NCBI GenBank assembly: GCA_046348685.1
Contig: JAXMDT010000002.1
Span: 124,001 to 188,000, forward strand
Reading direction: 5' to 3'
Source of the DNA: JAXMDT01 sp046348685
GTDB taxonomy: Bacteria > Pseudomonadota > Alphaproteobacteria > Rickettsiales > UBA998
DNA: 64,000 nucleotides
Numbering within the stretch: the first letter of the stretch is position 1; every line of letters begins with the position of its first letter. The notes below the pieces were generated by a model. That model ran no database searches, was not told the origin of the DNA, and saw nothing but the letters and a program-made list of their open reading frames with translations. The position numbers were made by a program, and so were the translations under genes. Positions 18,275-27,609 of the stretch are shown piece by piece.

Positions 18275-19366
18275 TCAGCCCATGCTTTGAAGCATCTGCT
18301 GAAGCTTTCTCGCGATGCCTTCCCAATTGGCGTTGACGAAGGCTATCCGTCGGCTTATCCTTATGACGGTAAATGGGCGTGCCCGCGCTTCTGCTCGCCG
18401 GGTAGATCCGGGAATATAAGGCATCACGTCGGATACCGTCACTTCAGGTTTTACATTTTCATGGATGGTAAGACCCGGCTGGATGGTTGCGTCTGCGCCG
18501 ATCGAAATTTTCTCTTCCACAAACCGTGTTTTCGTTTTGACGCCCACCTCTTCACTTATCGGGCGTTTTGGACTCACAATTTTGGAACCGGCCTCGATGC
18601 GCGCTTTTTTTTCGATCACGACATCGCCGACGATTTCAACGCCTGCACCAATCGTCGCGCCTTCTTCGACAACGATGTTACCGACAAGCTTGGCGCCCGC
18701 TCCGATCCTAACATCATTGCCGATAAGCGCCGGTCCCAGAATCTGCGCTTCCGAACCGATCATGACATTATTGCCAAGTTTAGGATGGCGGCGGTCACCG
18801 CGAATGCCGTCATGGGTGGTCTTGCCCGGAAACGCGCCGAGCGTGACGCCATGGTAGAGAAACACGTCATCGCCGATTTCGCAGGTTTCGCCGACAACGA
18901 TACCGGCGCCATGGTCTATGAAAAAATCTTTGCCGATCGTCGCGCCAGGATGAATCTCAATACCAGCCGTAATACGGCGCGTGCCTTGCGATATCTTCCT
19001 TGCCTCAAAATATCGGCGCGCGGCGCCTGTATAGTTTCCGCTCTGGAAATTCCGATAGGCCTCCTCGTAGATGCCATGAGCCTTGTGATGCAGGGCAACA
19101 GCGTGCAGTCCTTGATAAGTGAGCAACTGGTCGATCGCACCTTCAATCGGCTCGACATGCGGTTTGCCGTCGCCGTTGATTCTAGCAGGAATATCCTGCC
19201 TTTGCAGTGCTGGATCGAGACGAATAGCTGCTTCAATCCATCCTTTTCCAGCATCCGAGCTGAAAAAATCCTCAATCGCCGACTGTACATCCTCTTTCGA
19301 GGGAGTGTAGAGAAAGGAATCTTTTAGAAGCTTTAGCTGCTTGAGTGCTTTTTCCCGTAGATCCAC
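18275..19366 (-). CDS. cysE: Serine O-acetyltransferase (CysE/EpsC type)
   Basis: The 363-residue protein has an N-terminal helical domain (1-125). A left-handed beta-helix of hexapeptide repeats follows, with GIEIHPGATIGKDFFIDHGA, GIVVGETCEIGDDVFLYHGV and THDGIRGDRRHPKLGNNV, the acetyl-CoA and serine sites of CysE. It acetylates L-serine as the first step of cysteine synthesis. At 363 residues it is longer than E. coli CysE (273), and the hexapeptide region continues (GAGAKLVGNIVVEEGATIGA), as in the longer EpsC-like forms. The last 40 residues, Arg-rich then helical, may be affected by a shift. It is divergent from folE. Confidence 0.9.
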   Translation of the reverse strand: MDLREKALKQLKLLKDSFLYTPSKEDVQSAIEDFFSSDAGKGWIEAAIRLDPALQRQDIPARINGDGKPHVEPIEGAIDQLLTYQGLHAVALHHKAHGIYEEAYRNFQSGNYTGAARRYFEARKISQGTRRITAGIEIHPGATIGKDFFIDHGAGIVVGETCEIGDDVFLYHGVTLGAFPGKTTHDGIRGDRRHPKLGNNVMIGSEAQILGPALIGNDVRIGAGAKLVGNIVVEEGATIGAGVEIVGDVVIEKKARIEAGSKIVSPKRPISEEVGVKTKTRFVEEKISIGADATIQPGLTIHENVKPEVTVSDVMPYIPGSTRRAEARARPFTVIRISRRIAFVNANWEGIARKLQQMLQSMG

Positions 19367-19539
19367 TTTATTTCACGCTATATTTTTGTTAAATTATTAT
19401 TATTCCGTGAGATGCATGTAAAATAATTATACACGATTGGCAATGAAATAGCAGCTTCAGCCGTATGAAGATTGCATGACGCGATTTGACCGTTGCCAAA
19501 AGCTTGAAAATGCCTATTCTGCGCCCCACTTGAGGCACC

Positions 19540-20133
19540 ATGAGCACAAAACCGACGCGCGAACAGGCTGAAGAAGCTGTAAAAACATTGATTTCCTGGG
19601 CTGGGGACGACCCGAAACGGGAAGGCTTGCTCGAAACCCCGCGCCGCGTGGTGGATTCTTACCTTGAATTCTTTGCCGGATATAATGAAGACCCGGAGCA
19701 GGTACTTTCCAAAACGTTTGAGGAAGTCGAAGATTACGATGAAATGGTGCTGCTGAAAAACATGCGCGTTGAATCGCACTGCGAGCATCATATGGTACCG
19801 ATTATCGGGATGGCGCACATTGCATACATTCCGGATAAGCGCGTCGTCGGCATTAGCAAGCTGGCGCGCCTGCTCGATATTTATTCCCGCCGCCTGCAGA
19901 CGCAGGAAACCATGACCGCCCAGATCGCCGATACGATTAATCGTGTTCTGAAACCAAAGGGCGTCGCCGTTGTCATTGATGCGGCGCACCAATGCATGAC
20001 GACGCGCGGTGTTCATAAGACGGAAACATCTACGATTACCAGCCGCTTACTAGGGGTTTTCAAGACCGACCCCCGCACGCGTCAGGAGTTCATGAACCTG
20101 ATCGCCTCGCCTTCTGTCGGCAAAATTACCTAA
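19540..20133 (+). CDS. folE: GTP cyclohydrolase I
   Basis: The 197-residue type I enzyme converts GTP to 7,8-dihydroneopterin triphosphate for folate (and queuosine) synthesis. The zinc ligands are C81 and H84 in ESHCEHHMVPIIG and C152 in HQCMTTRGVHK; YIPDKRVVGISKLARL is the second signature. The gene is intact. The 173-base divergent gap to cysE is AT-rich and holds no other gene. Confidence 0.96.
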   Translation: MSTKPTREQAEEAVKTLISWAGDDPKREGLLETPRRVVDSYLEFFAGYNEDPEQVLSKTFEEVEDYDEMVLLKNMRVESHCEHHMVPIIGMAHIAYIPDKRVVGISKLARLLDIYSRRLQTQETMTAQIADTINRVLKPKGVAVVIDAAHQCMTTRGVHKTETSTITSRLLGVFKTDPRTRQEFMNLIASPSVGKIT

Positions 20134-20185
20134 AAACCATTATCTTTCAGCCTGTCATTAAGCTGTCACAAACCCCCGCTAGAGT

Positions 20186-20689
20186 ATGAAGTGGGAGATA
20201 AGCTTTTCAAACATGCATGACAGCAATCCAGATCAAACGCTAAAGAACCTGGCGCCGAACCAGCAAACGAAGTTTACCGCCATCGTCAACGGTATTCTGA
20301 ACGGCGCGACCATTGGCTCCGTTCCCATGATCGGCGCAACGGTCTGGGCGGAGTTCGGACGCAATGGCGTTCATAAGGAAATCCCGAAATTCGTCAAAAA
20401 AGGCAGCTATATTTCCACGGTTGCCGGTGTTGTGCTCGGCGCAGTCTACGGCCTTCAGGAGTCGGAGCGTATCAAGGAATACCGCATGGCGATTGCCAAC
20501 ACGATTGGCGGCCTTGAAGATCGCATTGCTAATATGGAAGCGGAAAAGAAAGCGCTTCTCGCAGGAACGGCTCCGCCACCTCCAGCGAAAGTGAATTTCC
20601 CGATGGCGAATGACAATAGGCCGGACAGCAAAATCTCCGATGTCGCCGCGCAGGAACGCCAGGCCATTTCGCCCTCGATCACGCTCTAG
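20186..20689 (+). CDS. Hypothetical protein with Gly/Ala-rich hydrophobic segments
   Basis: The open frame is 167 residues from 20186; an internal ATG at 20213 (MHDSNPDQTLK) is the likelier start, since a GGGAGA lies upstream of it, though 15 bases away. Residues about 30-60 and 70-95 contain small-residue hydrophobic stretches (ILNGATIGSVPMIGATVWAE; YISTVAGVVLGAVYG). A charged helical segment follows (KEYRMAIANTIGGLEDRIAN), then a Pro-rich C-terminal tail. This could be a small membrane-associated protein; no family is recognised. Confidence 0.6.
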   Translation: MKWEISFSNMHDSNPDQTLKNLAPNQQTKFTAIVNGILNGATIGSVPMIGATVWAEFGRNGVHKEIPKFVKKGSYISTVAGVVLGAVYGLQESERIKEYRMAIANTIGGLEDRIANMEAEKKALLAGTAPPPPAKVNFPMANDNRPDSKISDVAAQERQAISPSITL

Positions 20690-20728
20690 CCCTTTTCTTC
20701 TCCTTCTATTCATACTATCTGTGACGAC

Positions 20729-21337
20729 ATGCCGCAGATCAAACTGAACTCTCCCCTCGTCCTTGCCTCCACTTCCACCATACGCGAGCAGATGCTGCGT
20801 CAGGCGGGCCTGCACTTTTCCGTGATCACACCGCGCTGCGATGAAGACATGCTCAAAGCGGAGGCAAAAGGCCTTTCCATACCGGAAGCCTGCCTCATGC
20901 TGGCGCGTGCGAAGGCGATGAGCGTTTCCGACATTCACGCGGGCTGGGTGGTGATCGGCGGTGACCAGATGTGCGAGCTGGAAGGCGCCATTCTTTCTAA
21001 ACCAGGCTCACCTGAAAAAGCGGCCGAGCAGCTAAAAAGGTTGCAGAATAAAACACATTATCAGCATAGCGCGGGCGTGCTGGTGCAGGCGGGTAAGGTT
21101 ATTTTTGAAACGGTGGTTACAGCAAAACTGATCATGCGTTCTTTGACCCAGCAGGAAATCGAGGTTTACGTCGCGCTGGATAATCCGATCCATTCCTGCG
21201 GCGCGTATAAATACGAATCACTCGGCAAACATTTGTTTGAAGCCATCGAAGGCAATGATGCGGTGATTCAGGGCCTGCCGTTCCAGCCGCTTCTCAATGC
21301 GCTCTACCAGCACAAATTGATTACATTGGAAACATAA
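20729..21337 (+). CDS. maf: Maf-family nucleoside triphosphate pyrophosphatase
   Basis: The 202-residue protein begins with the Maf loop LVLASTSTIREQML (usually SxSPRR), then PRCDEDMLKAEA, ARAKAM, VIGGDQMCELEGAILSKPGS and NPIHSCGAYKYESLG. Maf enzymes hydrolyse dTTP/UTP or modified nucleotides as house-cleaning. The SPRR and ADT motifs are diverged (STIRE, GGDQ), as in a Maf subgroup common in alphaproteobacteria, so substrate class is uncertain. Its last 17 bases overlap the 3' end of the convergent era. Confidence 0.88.
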   Translation: MPQIKLNSPLVLASTSTIREQMLRQAGLHFSVITPRCDEDMLKAEAKGLSIPEACLMLARAKAMSVSDIHAGWVVIGGDQMCELEGAILSKPGSPEKAAEQLKRLQNKTHYQHSAGVLVQAGKVIFETVVTAKLIMRSLTQQEIEVYVALDNPIHSCGAYKYESLGKHLFEAIEGNDAVIQGLPFQPLLNALYQHKLITLET

Positions 21338-22187
21338 TCTGCTGTTTCCACTTTTCATTTACTTTGACGAAAAGAAACAGATGCGCCGGTCTTCCCAGCG
21401 CCCGCGTAATATCCTTGCGGGCTTGTTCGCCGATTTTTTTCAGCAGCGCGCCTTTCGCACCGATAATGATTTTCTTATGCTTTTCCTGCTCGACGAAAAT
21501 CACTTGCTGGATGCGAACGCCATGCTTTTTTTCTTCCCAGGATTCCGTTTCCACGTGCAGTCCGTACGGTAATTCCTGACGCAGCGCCATGAAGAGTTTC
21601 TCGCGGGTGATCTCCGCCGCCAGTTCACGCTCGGAAAGATCCGTATAATGATCATTAGGATAAAGATGCACGCCTTCCGGCACCGCGTTTTGCAAGTAGT
21701 TCGAGATGTCGATGACACCTTCGCCATTCAACGCGGAAATCATGAAGCAGCGTGCAAAATTATCTTTCGCCGTATAGTCCGCGACCAAAGCCAGCAGGTT
21801 TTCCTTAGCGACGGCATCAGTTTTATTCAGCACGAGGATTTTTTCACATGTCGCGTTTTTAGCCACCTGCAGGGCACGCTCGGCGGCATCGCTTTTCGGT
21901 TTTTCCGAATCCACTACGAGCATCAGAATATCCGCATCGGACGAAGCGGACTCGGCAGCGGCGACCATTGACTTGTCGAAGGTTTCCTTTGCTTGGAACA
22001 CGCCAGGAGTATCAACGAAGATTAGCTGCGATTCACCCTTGGTAACAATGCCCATGATCTTGCGGCGCGTAGTTTGCGGCTTCGGCGTCACAATAGCGAC
22101 CTTGGCACCGCACAGCCGGTTAATGAGCGTCGATTTACCGGCATTCGGTGCGCCGATGATGGCGATATATCCGGCGCGTGATGTCAT
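21321..22187 (-). CDS. era: GTPase Era
   Basis: The 288-residue protein has G1 GAPNAGKSTLINRL, G3 FVDTPGVFQ, G4 LNKTD and G5 SALNGEG. A C-terminal KH domain (VEQEKHKKIIIGAKGALLKK) binds the 3' end of 16S rRNA during 30S assembly. It overlaps the rnc stop by four bases in the lepB-rnc-era operon. Confidence 0.96.
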   Translation of the reverse strand: MTSRAGYIAIIGAPNAGKSTLINRLCGAKVAIVTPKPQTTRRKIMGIVTKGESQLIFVDTPGVFQAKETFDKSMVAAAESASSDADILMLVVDSEKPKSDAAERALQVAKNATCEKILVLNKTDAVAKENLLALVADYTAKDNFARCFMISALNGEGVIDISNYLQNAVPEGVHLYPNDHYTDLSERELAAEITREKLFMALRQELPYGLHVETESWEEKKHGVRIQQVIFVEQEKHKKIIIGAKGALLKKIGEQARKDITRALGRPAHLFLFVKVNEKWKQQIMFPM

Positions 22188-22843
22188 GCGGAAAGCACCT
22201 GATCCAGTAGTTTTTTTGCAGCCAGCTGTTCAGCGGCGCGTTTGGAAGCGGCGGTTGCCTCCGAGCTTTTGCCGTCGAGCTTCACCCGTATAACGAACTC
22301 CGGCGCGTGCGCCGGACCGGTTTGCGTCACGATTTCATAAAGCGGCAACCCAAGCGCACGTGCCTGCGCCCATTCCTGCAGCGACGTCTTCGGATCTTTC
22401 GGCGGCTCGGCAATGGACTCCAGCCGCGGCCGCCACATACGCTCGATGAAATCCTGCGCTGCTGCAAATCCTCCATCGAGATAAATCGCGCCGATCAACG
22501 CTTCGCACGCATCTTCCAGATTGGAGATATTATTTCGGCCGCCGCTGGATTCCTCGCTGCTGGAAAGAATGATGTAATGCCCGAGCTGCAGCGCACTTGC
22601 GACTTCGGCAACCAGCTCCTTGCAGACGAGCGCGGCGTGGCGGCGCGCCAGTTCACCTTCCTGCTCGCTCGGAAACGCATGGTACAGCATATCGCATACC
22701 ACCAGGCCGAGTACGCGGTCACCGAGAAATTCCAGACGCTGGTTGTTCGCTTTTTTATCAAGGCTGCGGTGCGTCAGCGCCGATTTGAGCAAGGCAGCAT
22801 CGCTGAACGTGTAGTGAATGACGGACTCGAAGCCCGGCTTCAT
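22184..22843 (-). CDS. rnc: Ribonuclease III
   Basis: The frame is open to 22891, but ATG 22843 overlaps the lepB stop as TGATG and gives MKPGFESVIHYTF, the usual N-terminus; 219 residues. The catalytic signature is NQRLEFLGDRVLGLVV, with the second acidic pair at NLEDACEALIGAIYLDGG. The last 75 residues are a dsRNA-binding domain (KTSLQEWAQARALGLPLYEI ending AAEQLAAKKLL). It processes rRNA and structured mRNA. Confidence 0.95.
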   Translation of the reverse strand: MKPGFESVIHYTFSDAALLKSALTHRSLDKKANNQRLEFLGDRVLGLVVCDMLYHAFPSEQEGELARRHAALVCKELVAEVASALQLGHYIILSSSEESSGGRNNISNLEDACEALIGAIYLDGGFAAAQDFIERMWRPRLESIAEPPKDPKTSLQEWAQARALGLPLYEIVTQTGPAHAPEFVIRVKLDGKSSEATAASKRAAEQLAAKKLLDQVLSA

Positions 22844-23613
22844 CAATCGATGCTCCTCAACAGGCGATGCGTGCGAAACGCCGTCGGCCATTTCCAGAAT
22901 TCCCAGAAATGCACATCGTCTTTCAGGGAAAAGAAGATGATAGTGGCGCGGCCAACGAGGTTTTCCTCCGGCACGAACCCGACTTCATCAAGGTAGCGGC
23001 TGTCGGTGGAGTTATCGCGATTATCGCCCATCATGAAATAATGGTGATCCGGAACCGTATATACGCCGGTGTTGTCCACCGCCCCGAATTGCGTCATATC
23101 CAGCACATGATAAGACTTTCCGTTCGGCAGCGTTTCCACATAACGGCGCATGCTTGTCACCGCGCCCGCTTCCTCATTCTTATAATCTGAGATGGCCCGC
23201 CTCGGCACTTCCTTGCCGTTCACAAAGAGCACGCCCTGCTTGACCTGGATCGTGTCACCCGGCAGGCCGATCAGCCGCTTGATGAAATCGATGCTCGGCT
23301 GATTGGGCTTGCGGAAAACGACGACATCGCCCCGCTCCGGCGTGCTGCCAAAAATGCGGCCTTTAAAAGGCACCAACCCGAGCGGGAATGAATAGCGCCC
23401 GTAACCATACGAATATTTGGAGACAAAGATATAATCGCCGATGAGCAGCGTGTCCTTCATTGAGCTTGAGGGAATATGGAACGGCTCGAACAGCAGGCTG
23501 CGGAAGACCAGCGCCAGCAGTACAGCATAAATAATGGATTTCAGCGGCTCGTCCCAGCTTTTCTTCTTGTCGGACGGCGCCGTGCCGGCATTGGTTTCAG
23601 TTGCATTTGTCAT
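22843..23613 (-). CDS. lepB: Signal peptidase I
   Basis: ATG 23613 (MTNATETNAG) was chosen over an upstream in-frame codon because the preceding residues are not family-like. One transmembrane segment spans about 26-43. The catalytic dyad is S51 (HIPSSSMKDTL) and K112 (DFIKRLIGLPGDTI), and the late box is MMGDNRDNSTDSR. It cleaves N-terminal signals of exported proteins at the outer face of the inner membrane. It is the first gene of lepB-rnc-era and is divergent from tRNA-Ser. Confidence 0.95.
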   Translation of the reverse strand: MTNATETNAGTAPSDKKKSWDEPLKSIIYAVLLALVFRSLLFEPFHIPSSSMKDTLLIGDYIFVSKYSYGYGRYSFPLGLVPFKGRIFGSTPERGDVVVFRKPNQPSIDFIKRLIGLPGDTIQVKQGVLFVNGKEVPRRAISDYKNEEAGAVTSMRRYVETLPNGKSYHVLDMTQFGAVDNTGVYTVPDHHYFMMGDNRDNSTDSRYLDEVGFVPEENLVGRATIIFFSLKDDVHFWEFWKWPTAFRTHRLLRSID

Positions 23614-23717
23614 GGGGCGGCACCATACGGCCAAAACCACGCTTTGCCAATGGAATTATAAGCCGAAATAAGGAGTTGAGATGCAAGTCAAGTCTTGCTA
23701 TGGTCGCCGCCTCCTGC

Positions 23718-23809
23718 GGAGGGGTGGCCGAGTGGCTGAAGGCGGCGGTTTGCTAAACCGTTATACAGGGTTAACCTGTATCGTGAGTTCGATCTCATCT
23801 CCTCCGCCA
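23718..23809 (+). tRNA. tRNA-Ser (anticodon GCT)
   Basis: A 92-base class II tRNA has acceptor GGAGGGG paired with CTCCTCC (one G-T). Anticodon stem GCGGT-TTGCTAA-ACCG-type places anticodon GCT. There is a long variable arm (TATACAGGGTTAACCTGTA), discriminator G and encoded CCA at 23807-23809. The serine-recombinase cassette starts 270 bases downstream. Confidence 0.95.
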
Positions 23810-23883
23810 GACCTTATTTTGCAAATCCTCTCAGCGGTTTTGCATCGCTGGCATGAGTGGGGCTTTCTGCCTTTGTTTGCGGT

Positions 23884-23963
23884 TGAACCTCGTCACCACG
23901 CACTACGCGCACGCGACTAAAAACAGGCTGCAGAGAGGCGTTTCTCTCTGAACCTCGTCACCA
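23884..23963. repeat. 15-bp direct repeat and hairpin downstream of tRNA-Ser
   Basis: TGAACCTCGTCACCA occurs at 23884-23898 and again at 23949-23963. The second copy continues into a hairpin CGTCAC/GTGACG around 23956-23981. The 270-base stretch between tRNA-Ser and the recombinase stop holds no gene. Such a repeat next to a recombinase could be an attachment or crossover remnant, but the other end of the element is not identified. Confidence 0.45.
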
Positions 23964-24078
23964 TTATGAAAATAGTGACGTGATAAAAATGGATTTATAA
24001 AACAACACACCCATTTTTGCCGGTTTTGTAACTTCGCGCAGTAGGCAGATGCAAAATCAAAAAGATTCTCGATGGTGA

Positions 24079-25817
24079 CTAGATGCAACCAAAATACTCG
24101 CGCTGCTCATTCCAGTCGCTCGGCATTTTGGTGAGGTCGGTCAGGGTCATGCTTGGGTTGCCTACCATCGAGAATGGCCTCGATGATATCGGGAGCCAGC
24201 AGCGTGGCGCGCATGACGCGCGATACATAAGAACGCGGCAGATTTGAAGTTTCGGTTGATATCGTCATGCGTTAGGGCTGCGTCACTTTCAACATGCTCT
24301 GCCACGCAAACGCCCGTCCTATGGCTTTAAACAGCGATTCTTTGCCCTTTGGCAGGGCGTATTGATTCTGGGATGCCCTGTGGCGCGATGATGTAACGCA
24401 CCGTCCGCCGTGGCGCTTCAGAGCTAATGGGGATGTGGACGGTGATCGTGCCGTCCTCGTTGATCACGGTGCGTTGGTTTTCTGTGATTGGTTTGACGTT
24501 ACGCGGATCACGCCTTTTCCAGTGATTTGCTCATACACTTCCATGATGCCATTAGGTTGATAGGTGATATTGACTCCGTCGAGGCTGATTTGGATGCGTT
24601 TCACAATCGAGGCTGCGGGATACGAGTTCTGTTCAAGCGGAAAAACTGATCCCAAATCGCATCAAACTGCACGAGACCTTTACGCACACCTCATCAACCG
24701 TGATGTTCGGTTCCTGCATTTGCGCGCGTATGTGGGTGCGGTGGATGACCTCCGGTGCCGTGAAAAACTGTCGCATCTGCGCGATAATAATCGGTTCGAT
24801 TTGTTCAGCGGCGATGGAGCGCACCTGTGTCGTGTGATAGCCTTGCTTGATGGCTTTGGTGCTGACATAATAGCGGTAGCGTTTATGCTTGTTTCCACCC
24901 GCGTGGCTCGGCGTCATCATAGCCATCCCCATCGAATATGATGCCTTTTAACAGATACGGTGTGTTGATTTCGCATCGGGCTTGATGGCGGCTTCTGTCG
25001 GTTTCAGGTTGTTGATAAGCGCTTGTACGCCATCCCCTTGTTCTGGAGGGGGTATGATGGCTTCATGTTCCCCTTCTTTAATGCTCCCCATATGGCTCAT
25101 AATGCCTTTATATAATGGGTTTCGCAGTATGCGGTTTACGTTATTGGCATCATTTTTTGTGCCAACGCGTTTTACTCCTGCGTTGTCCAGCTTTTGTTAC
25201 GGTAACAGCGTTCATCCAAAATAGCACCAGCTGGATGTGTGAGCCATGCCGCAAAAACTGCTCATAAATGAAGGTGATATTTTGCTTCCTGGCGTTGATA
25301 CGGAAAACGCGTTCCACCACGTCTGTCGGCGGTGGTGTGCCGCCCATCCACATCCCTTTGCGCTTTGATGCCAGAAATTTATCGCGGATGCGCTCGCCTA
25401 CCAATTCCCGCTCAGGGCTTCAGACGGAAATGACGACATGTTGAGTGTGAGCCGCCCCATTGATGTGGTGGTATTGATTTTCTGTCACCGAAACGAAGGT
25501 GACGCCAACATCGAACGCTTCGACCAGCTTGGCAAAATCAAGCAGTGCGCGCGTCAGGCGTCCATTTTATGAACGGCACGATCGCATCGATCAGCCCAGC
25601 TTCTACGTCGATCATCTGGCTGCTTTAGCCAGATGGTCTCATGTTACCGCCAGAGAAAATCCCCCGTCATCATAACGCTTGTTGACGAGCGCCCATCCCT
25701 GGCGCTGTGCGCGGTAGGATGTAATGGTTGCCAGCGTCGCCGAGCATTATCGAGCGTTGTATTCCATCTCCAGCCTTTAGCCCAGCTCGATTTGCGCGTG
25801 TAAATGGCGCAGTTCAT
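24079..25817 (-). pseudogene. Large serine recombinase (resolvase + recombinase + zinc-ribbon), frameshifted
   Basis: The start MNCAIYTRKSS at 25817 is a resolvase N-terminus with its catalytic Ser. The broken frame continues through a Recombinase domain (GERIRDKFLASKRKGMWMGG with the GY turn lost, NITFIYEQFLRHGSHIQLV, ILRNPLYKGIMSHMG-type) and a zinc-ribbon/coiled region (RYRYYVSTKAIKQGYHTTQV, AEQIEPIIIAQMRQFF). It ends in the helical tail LTDLTKMPSDWNEQ-REYFGCI with TAG at 24079-24081. About 580 residues would be normal for the family. At least ten frame changes are present. It follows DUF2924 on the same strand, the usual cassette in alphaproteobacteria. Confidence 0.85.
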
Positions 25818-25833
25818 TTTTGTTTGGGCTGGT

Positions 25834-26224
25834 TCATCCCTTCCTCCTGAGCCCAAAAAACATCGGCCCGTTCCAATGCACCCCAGCAATGTGTGAAGCA
25901 ACGGCGGTGAGTGAACGCCATTTACGGCCTTCATATTCAGACGTCCGGCAGCACTTTCGCCTATGTTCAACGCACCCGCCCATGCTCACGTACCAATATT
26001 GCTCCGCTGGGCGGCGGTATTTATCGTGGGGCTTGAACGGCGCGCCGCTTGTCACGCTTTCACGCAATTGATCAAGGCGGCGTTTTGTTTCCGGTTTCAA
26101 ATCCCCATAAGCCAACACCTGAATGCGGTGCGCCAACCGTGATTCAAGGAAAGAACGATTGAATGTTTGTGGCTCCGAATCCATGAGCTTGCGCCATTTT
26201 GGCTTTTAGCTCATTGACCGTCAT
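25834..26224 (-). pseudogene. DUF2924-family protein, frameshifted
   Basis: It starts MTVNELKAKMAQAHGFGATN at 26224. After a shift near 26155 it reads ESRLAHRIQVLAYGDLKPET and later the C-terminal DUF2924 block YEGRKWRSLTAVASHIAG plus GPMFFGLRRKG with its stop at 25834. A middle segment (VEHRV-like) is also out of frame. DUF2924 proteins are of unknown function and are almost always found immediately upstream of a large serine recombinase, as here (16-base gap). They are presumed to help recombination or its control; that is inference. Confidence 0.83.
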
Positions 26225-26228
26225 CTTT

Positions 26229-26456
26229 TTAAGCGCGGCGAGTTCCGCTATCCACATTATCTTTCATGCGTTTACCCCTATCTTTAGGTTCGGGTGCATG
26301 AACGCTCTGGTTGGCGGAAGAGTCCAGCGGAAAATCTCTCAATCTGTTGCTTTTAATCGCCTTTCTGCGCTTAAGTCGCAATAAGCCCTCGGCAAGAATG
26401 GTGGCTATTTCTTCAATGCGTTCACTGGCGCGCATATCATCAGGAGAACGCGCCAT
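26229..26456 (-). CDS. Small hypothetical protein of the recombinase cassette
   Basis: ATG at 26456 gives MARSPDDMRASERIEEIATI, a 75-residue helical, basic protein (ILAEGLLRLKRRKAI) whose stop at 26229 is five bases before the DUF2924 start. Small charged ORFs in this position accompany DUF2924-recombinase pairs. The function is unknown; a DNA-binding or regulatory role is only a guess. The frame is intact, unlike its partners. Confidence 0.65.
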   Translation of the reverse strand: MARSPDDMRASERIEEIATILAEGLLRLKRRKAIKSNRLRDFPLDSSANQSVHAPEPKDRGKRMKDNVDSGTRRA

Positions 26457-26526
26457 ATCGCTCCTCCATTTTGCTACCAGAAAGTTTGAGCGTGAGCGCC
26501 CAGGTGCTACGCCACACCTGATCGTA

Positions 26527-27600
26527 ATGCGCAGGGCGATACAGCGGTATTCCATCGAGCGGTTGATTCCCCTACGTGCGTAATGCGCGCACCCACTCGG
26601 ATGAACAGATCGCGCAGATCATGGCATCGATTGCGGAGTTCGGTTTCGTGAATCCGATCCTGATTGATCAGCATCAGGGCATCATCGCTGGCCACGGCAG
26701 GCTTCTGGCGGCGCAGCGGCTGGGCATGAAAGAAGTCCCCGCAATTAATATTGGCGCATTTAAGCGCGAAACGCAGAAGCGCGCGCTGATCATCGCCGAT
26801 AACCGCATCGCCATGAATGCGGGATGGGATGAAGAAATGCTGCGGCTGGAACTTACCGACCTGCAGGCGGAAGATTTTAATCTCGACATCATGGGCTTCA
26901 GCGAGGATAGGCTGGATAAGCTGCTCGCCCCCATGACAGGTAGGGCGACCGAAGATGATGCGGTACCGGAGGTGGAGGCTGTGCCATCCAGCAAGCCCGG
27001 AGATCTATGGCTTAACAGGTTCGCACCGCTTGCTCTGCGGCGATTCCACCAAACTGGATGCGGTGGAGCGCGTGCTGGGTGGCAGTCTTGCCGACATGGT
27101 ATTTACCGACCCACCCTACAATGTAAATTACGGCGCCACCGCAAAGGACAAAATGCGCGGGAACAGGCGCACCATCAAAATGATAATCTTGGTGCCGAGT
27201 TTGAGGAATTTCTTCTGGGCCTGCACCAATTTCGTCGCCAAACATGCAAAGGCGCGATTTACATCTACATGTCGTCATCGGAGTTGGATACGCTGCAAAG
27301 CGCCTTCCGCAAAGCGGGTGGACACTGGTCGACCTTCATCATCTGGGCAAAAAACAACGCCACGATGGGCCGCGCCGATTGCAGCGCCAGTACAGACGCC
27401 GATCCTCTATGGCTGGAAAGAAGGCACCGCGCATTTCTGGTGCGGTGCGCTGTAGAGCGATGTGGTTTTTAATAAACCCGTATCGAATGATTTGCATCCA
27501 CCATGAAGCCGGTGGGCTGGTGCAGCGTGCGGTAGAAAACTCCAGCAAGAGCCGCGACATCGTCCTCGACCCGTTCGGCGGCTCGGCTCGAAGCGTATCG
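26527..27600 (+). pseudogene. ParB-like nuclease/DNA methyltransferase fusion (phage type), frameshifted and probably 3'-truncated
   Basis: The start MRRAIQRYSIERLIP shifts into RNARTHSDEQIAQIMASIAE, a ParB-N domain with IAGHGRLLAAQRLGM and LIIADNRIAMNAGWD. The second half is an N4/N6-adenine or cytosine methylase: GSHRLLCGDSTK, the DPPY motif MVFTDPPYNVNYGA, SELDTLQSAFRKAGGHWSTF, ILYGWKEGTAHFW, LHPTMKPVGLVQRAVENSS, and the SAM-binding loop DIVLDPFGGSA. The usual C-terminal stretch after DPFGG-SG is missing; the sequence changes to an unrelated charged protein. The ParB-methylase fusion is typical of prophages. It diverges from the recombinase cassette. Confidence 0.8.
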
Positions 27601-27609
27601 ATCCACGCC

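Noticed and set aside
23810..24078. CRISPR or tandem-repeat array after tRNA-Ser
   Set aside because: Only one 15-bp sequence is repeated, with no regular spacing or further copies.
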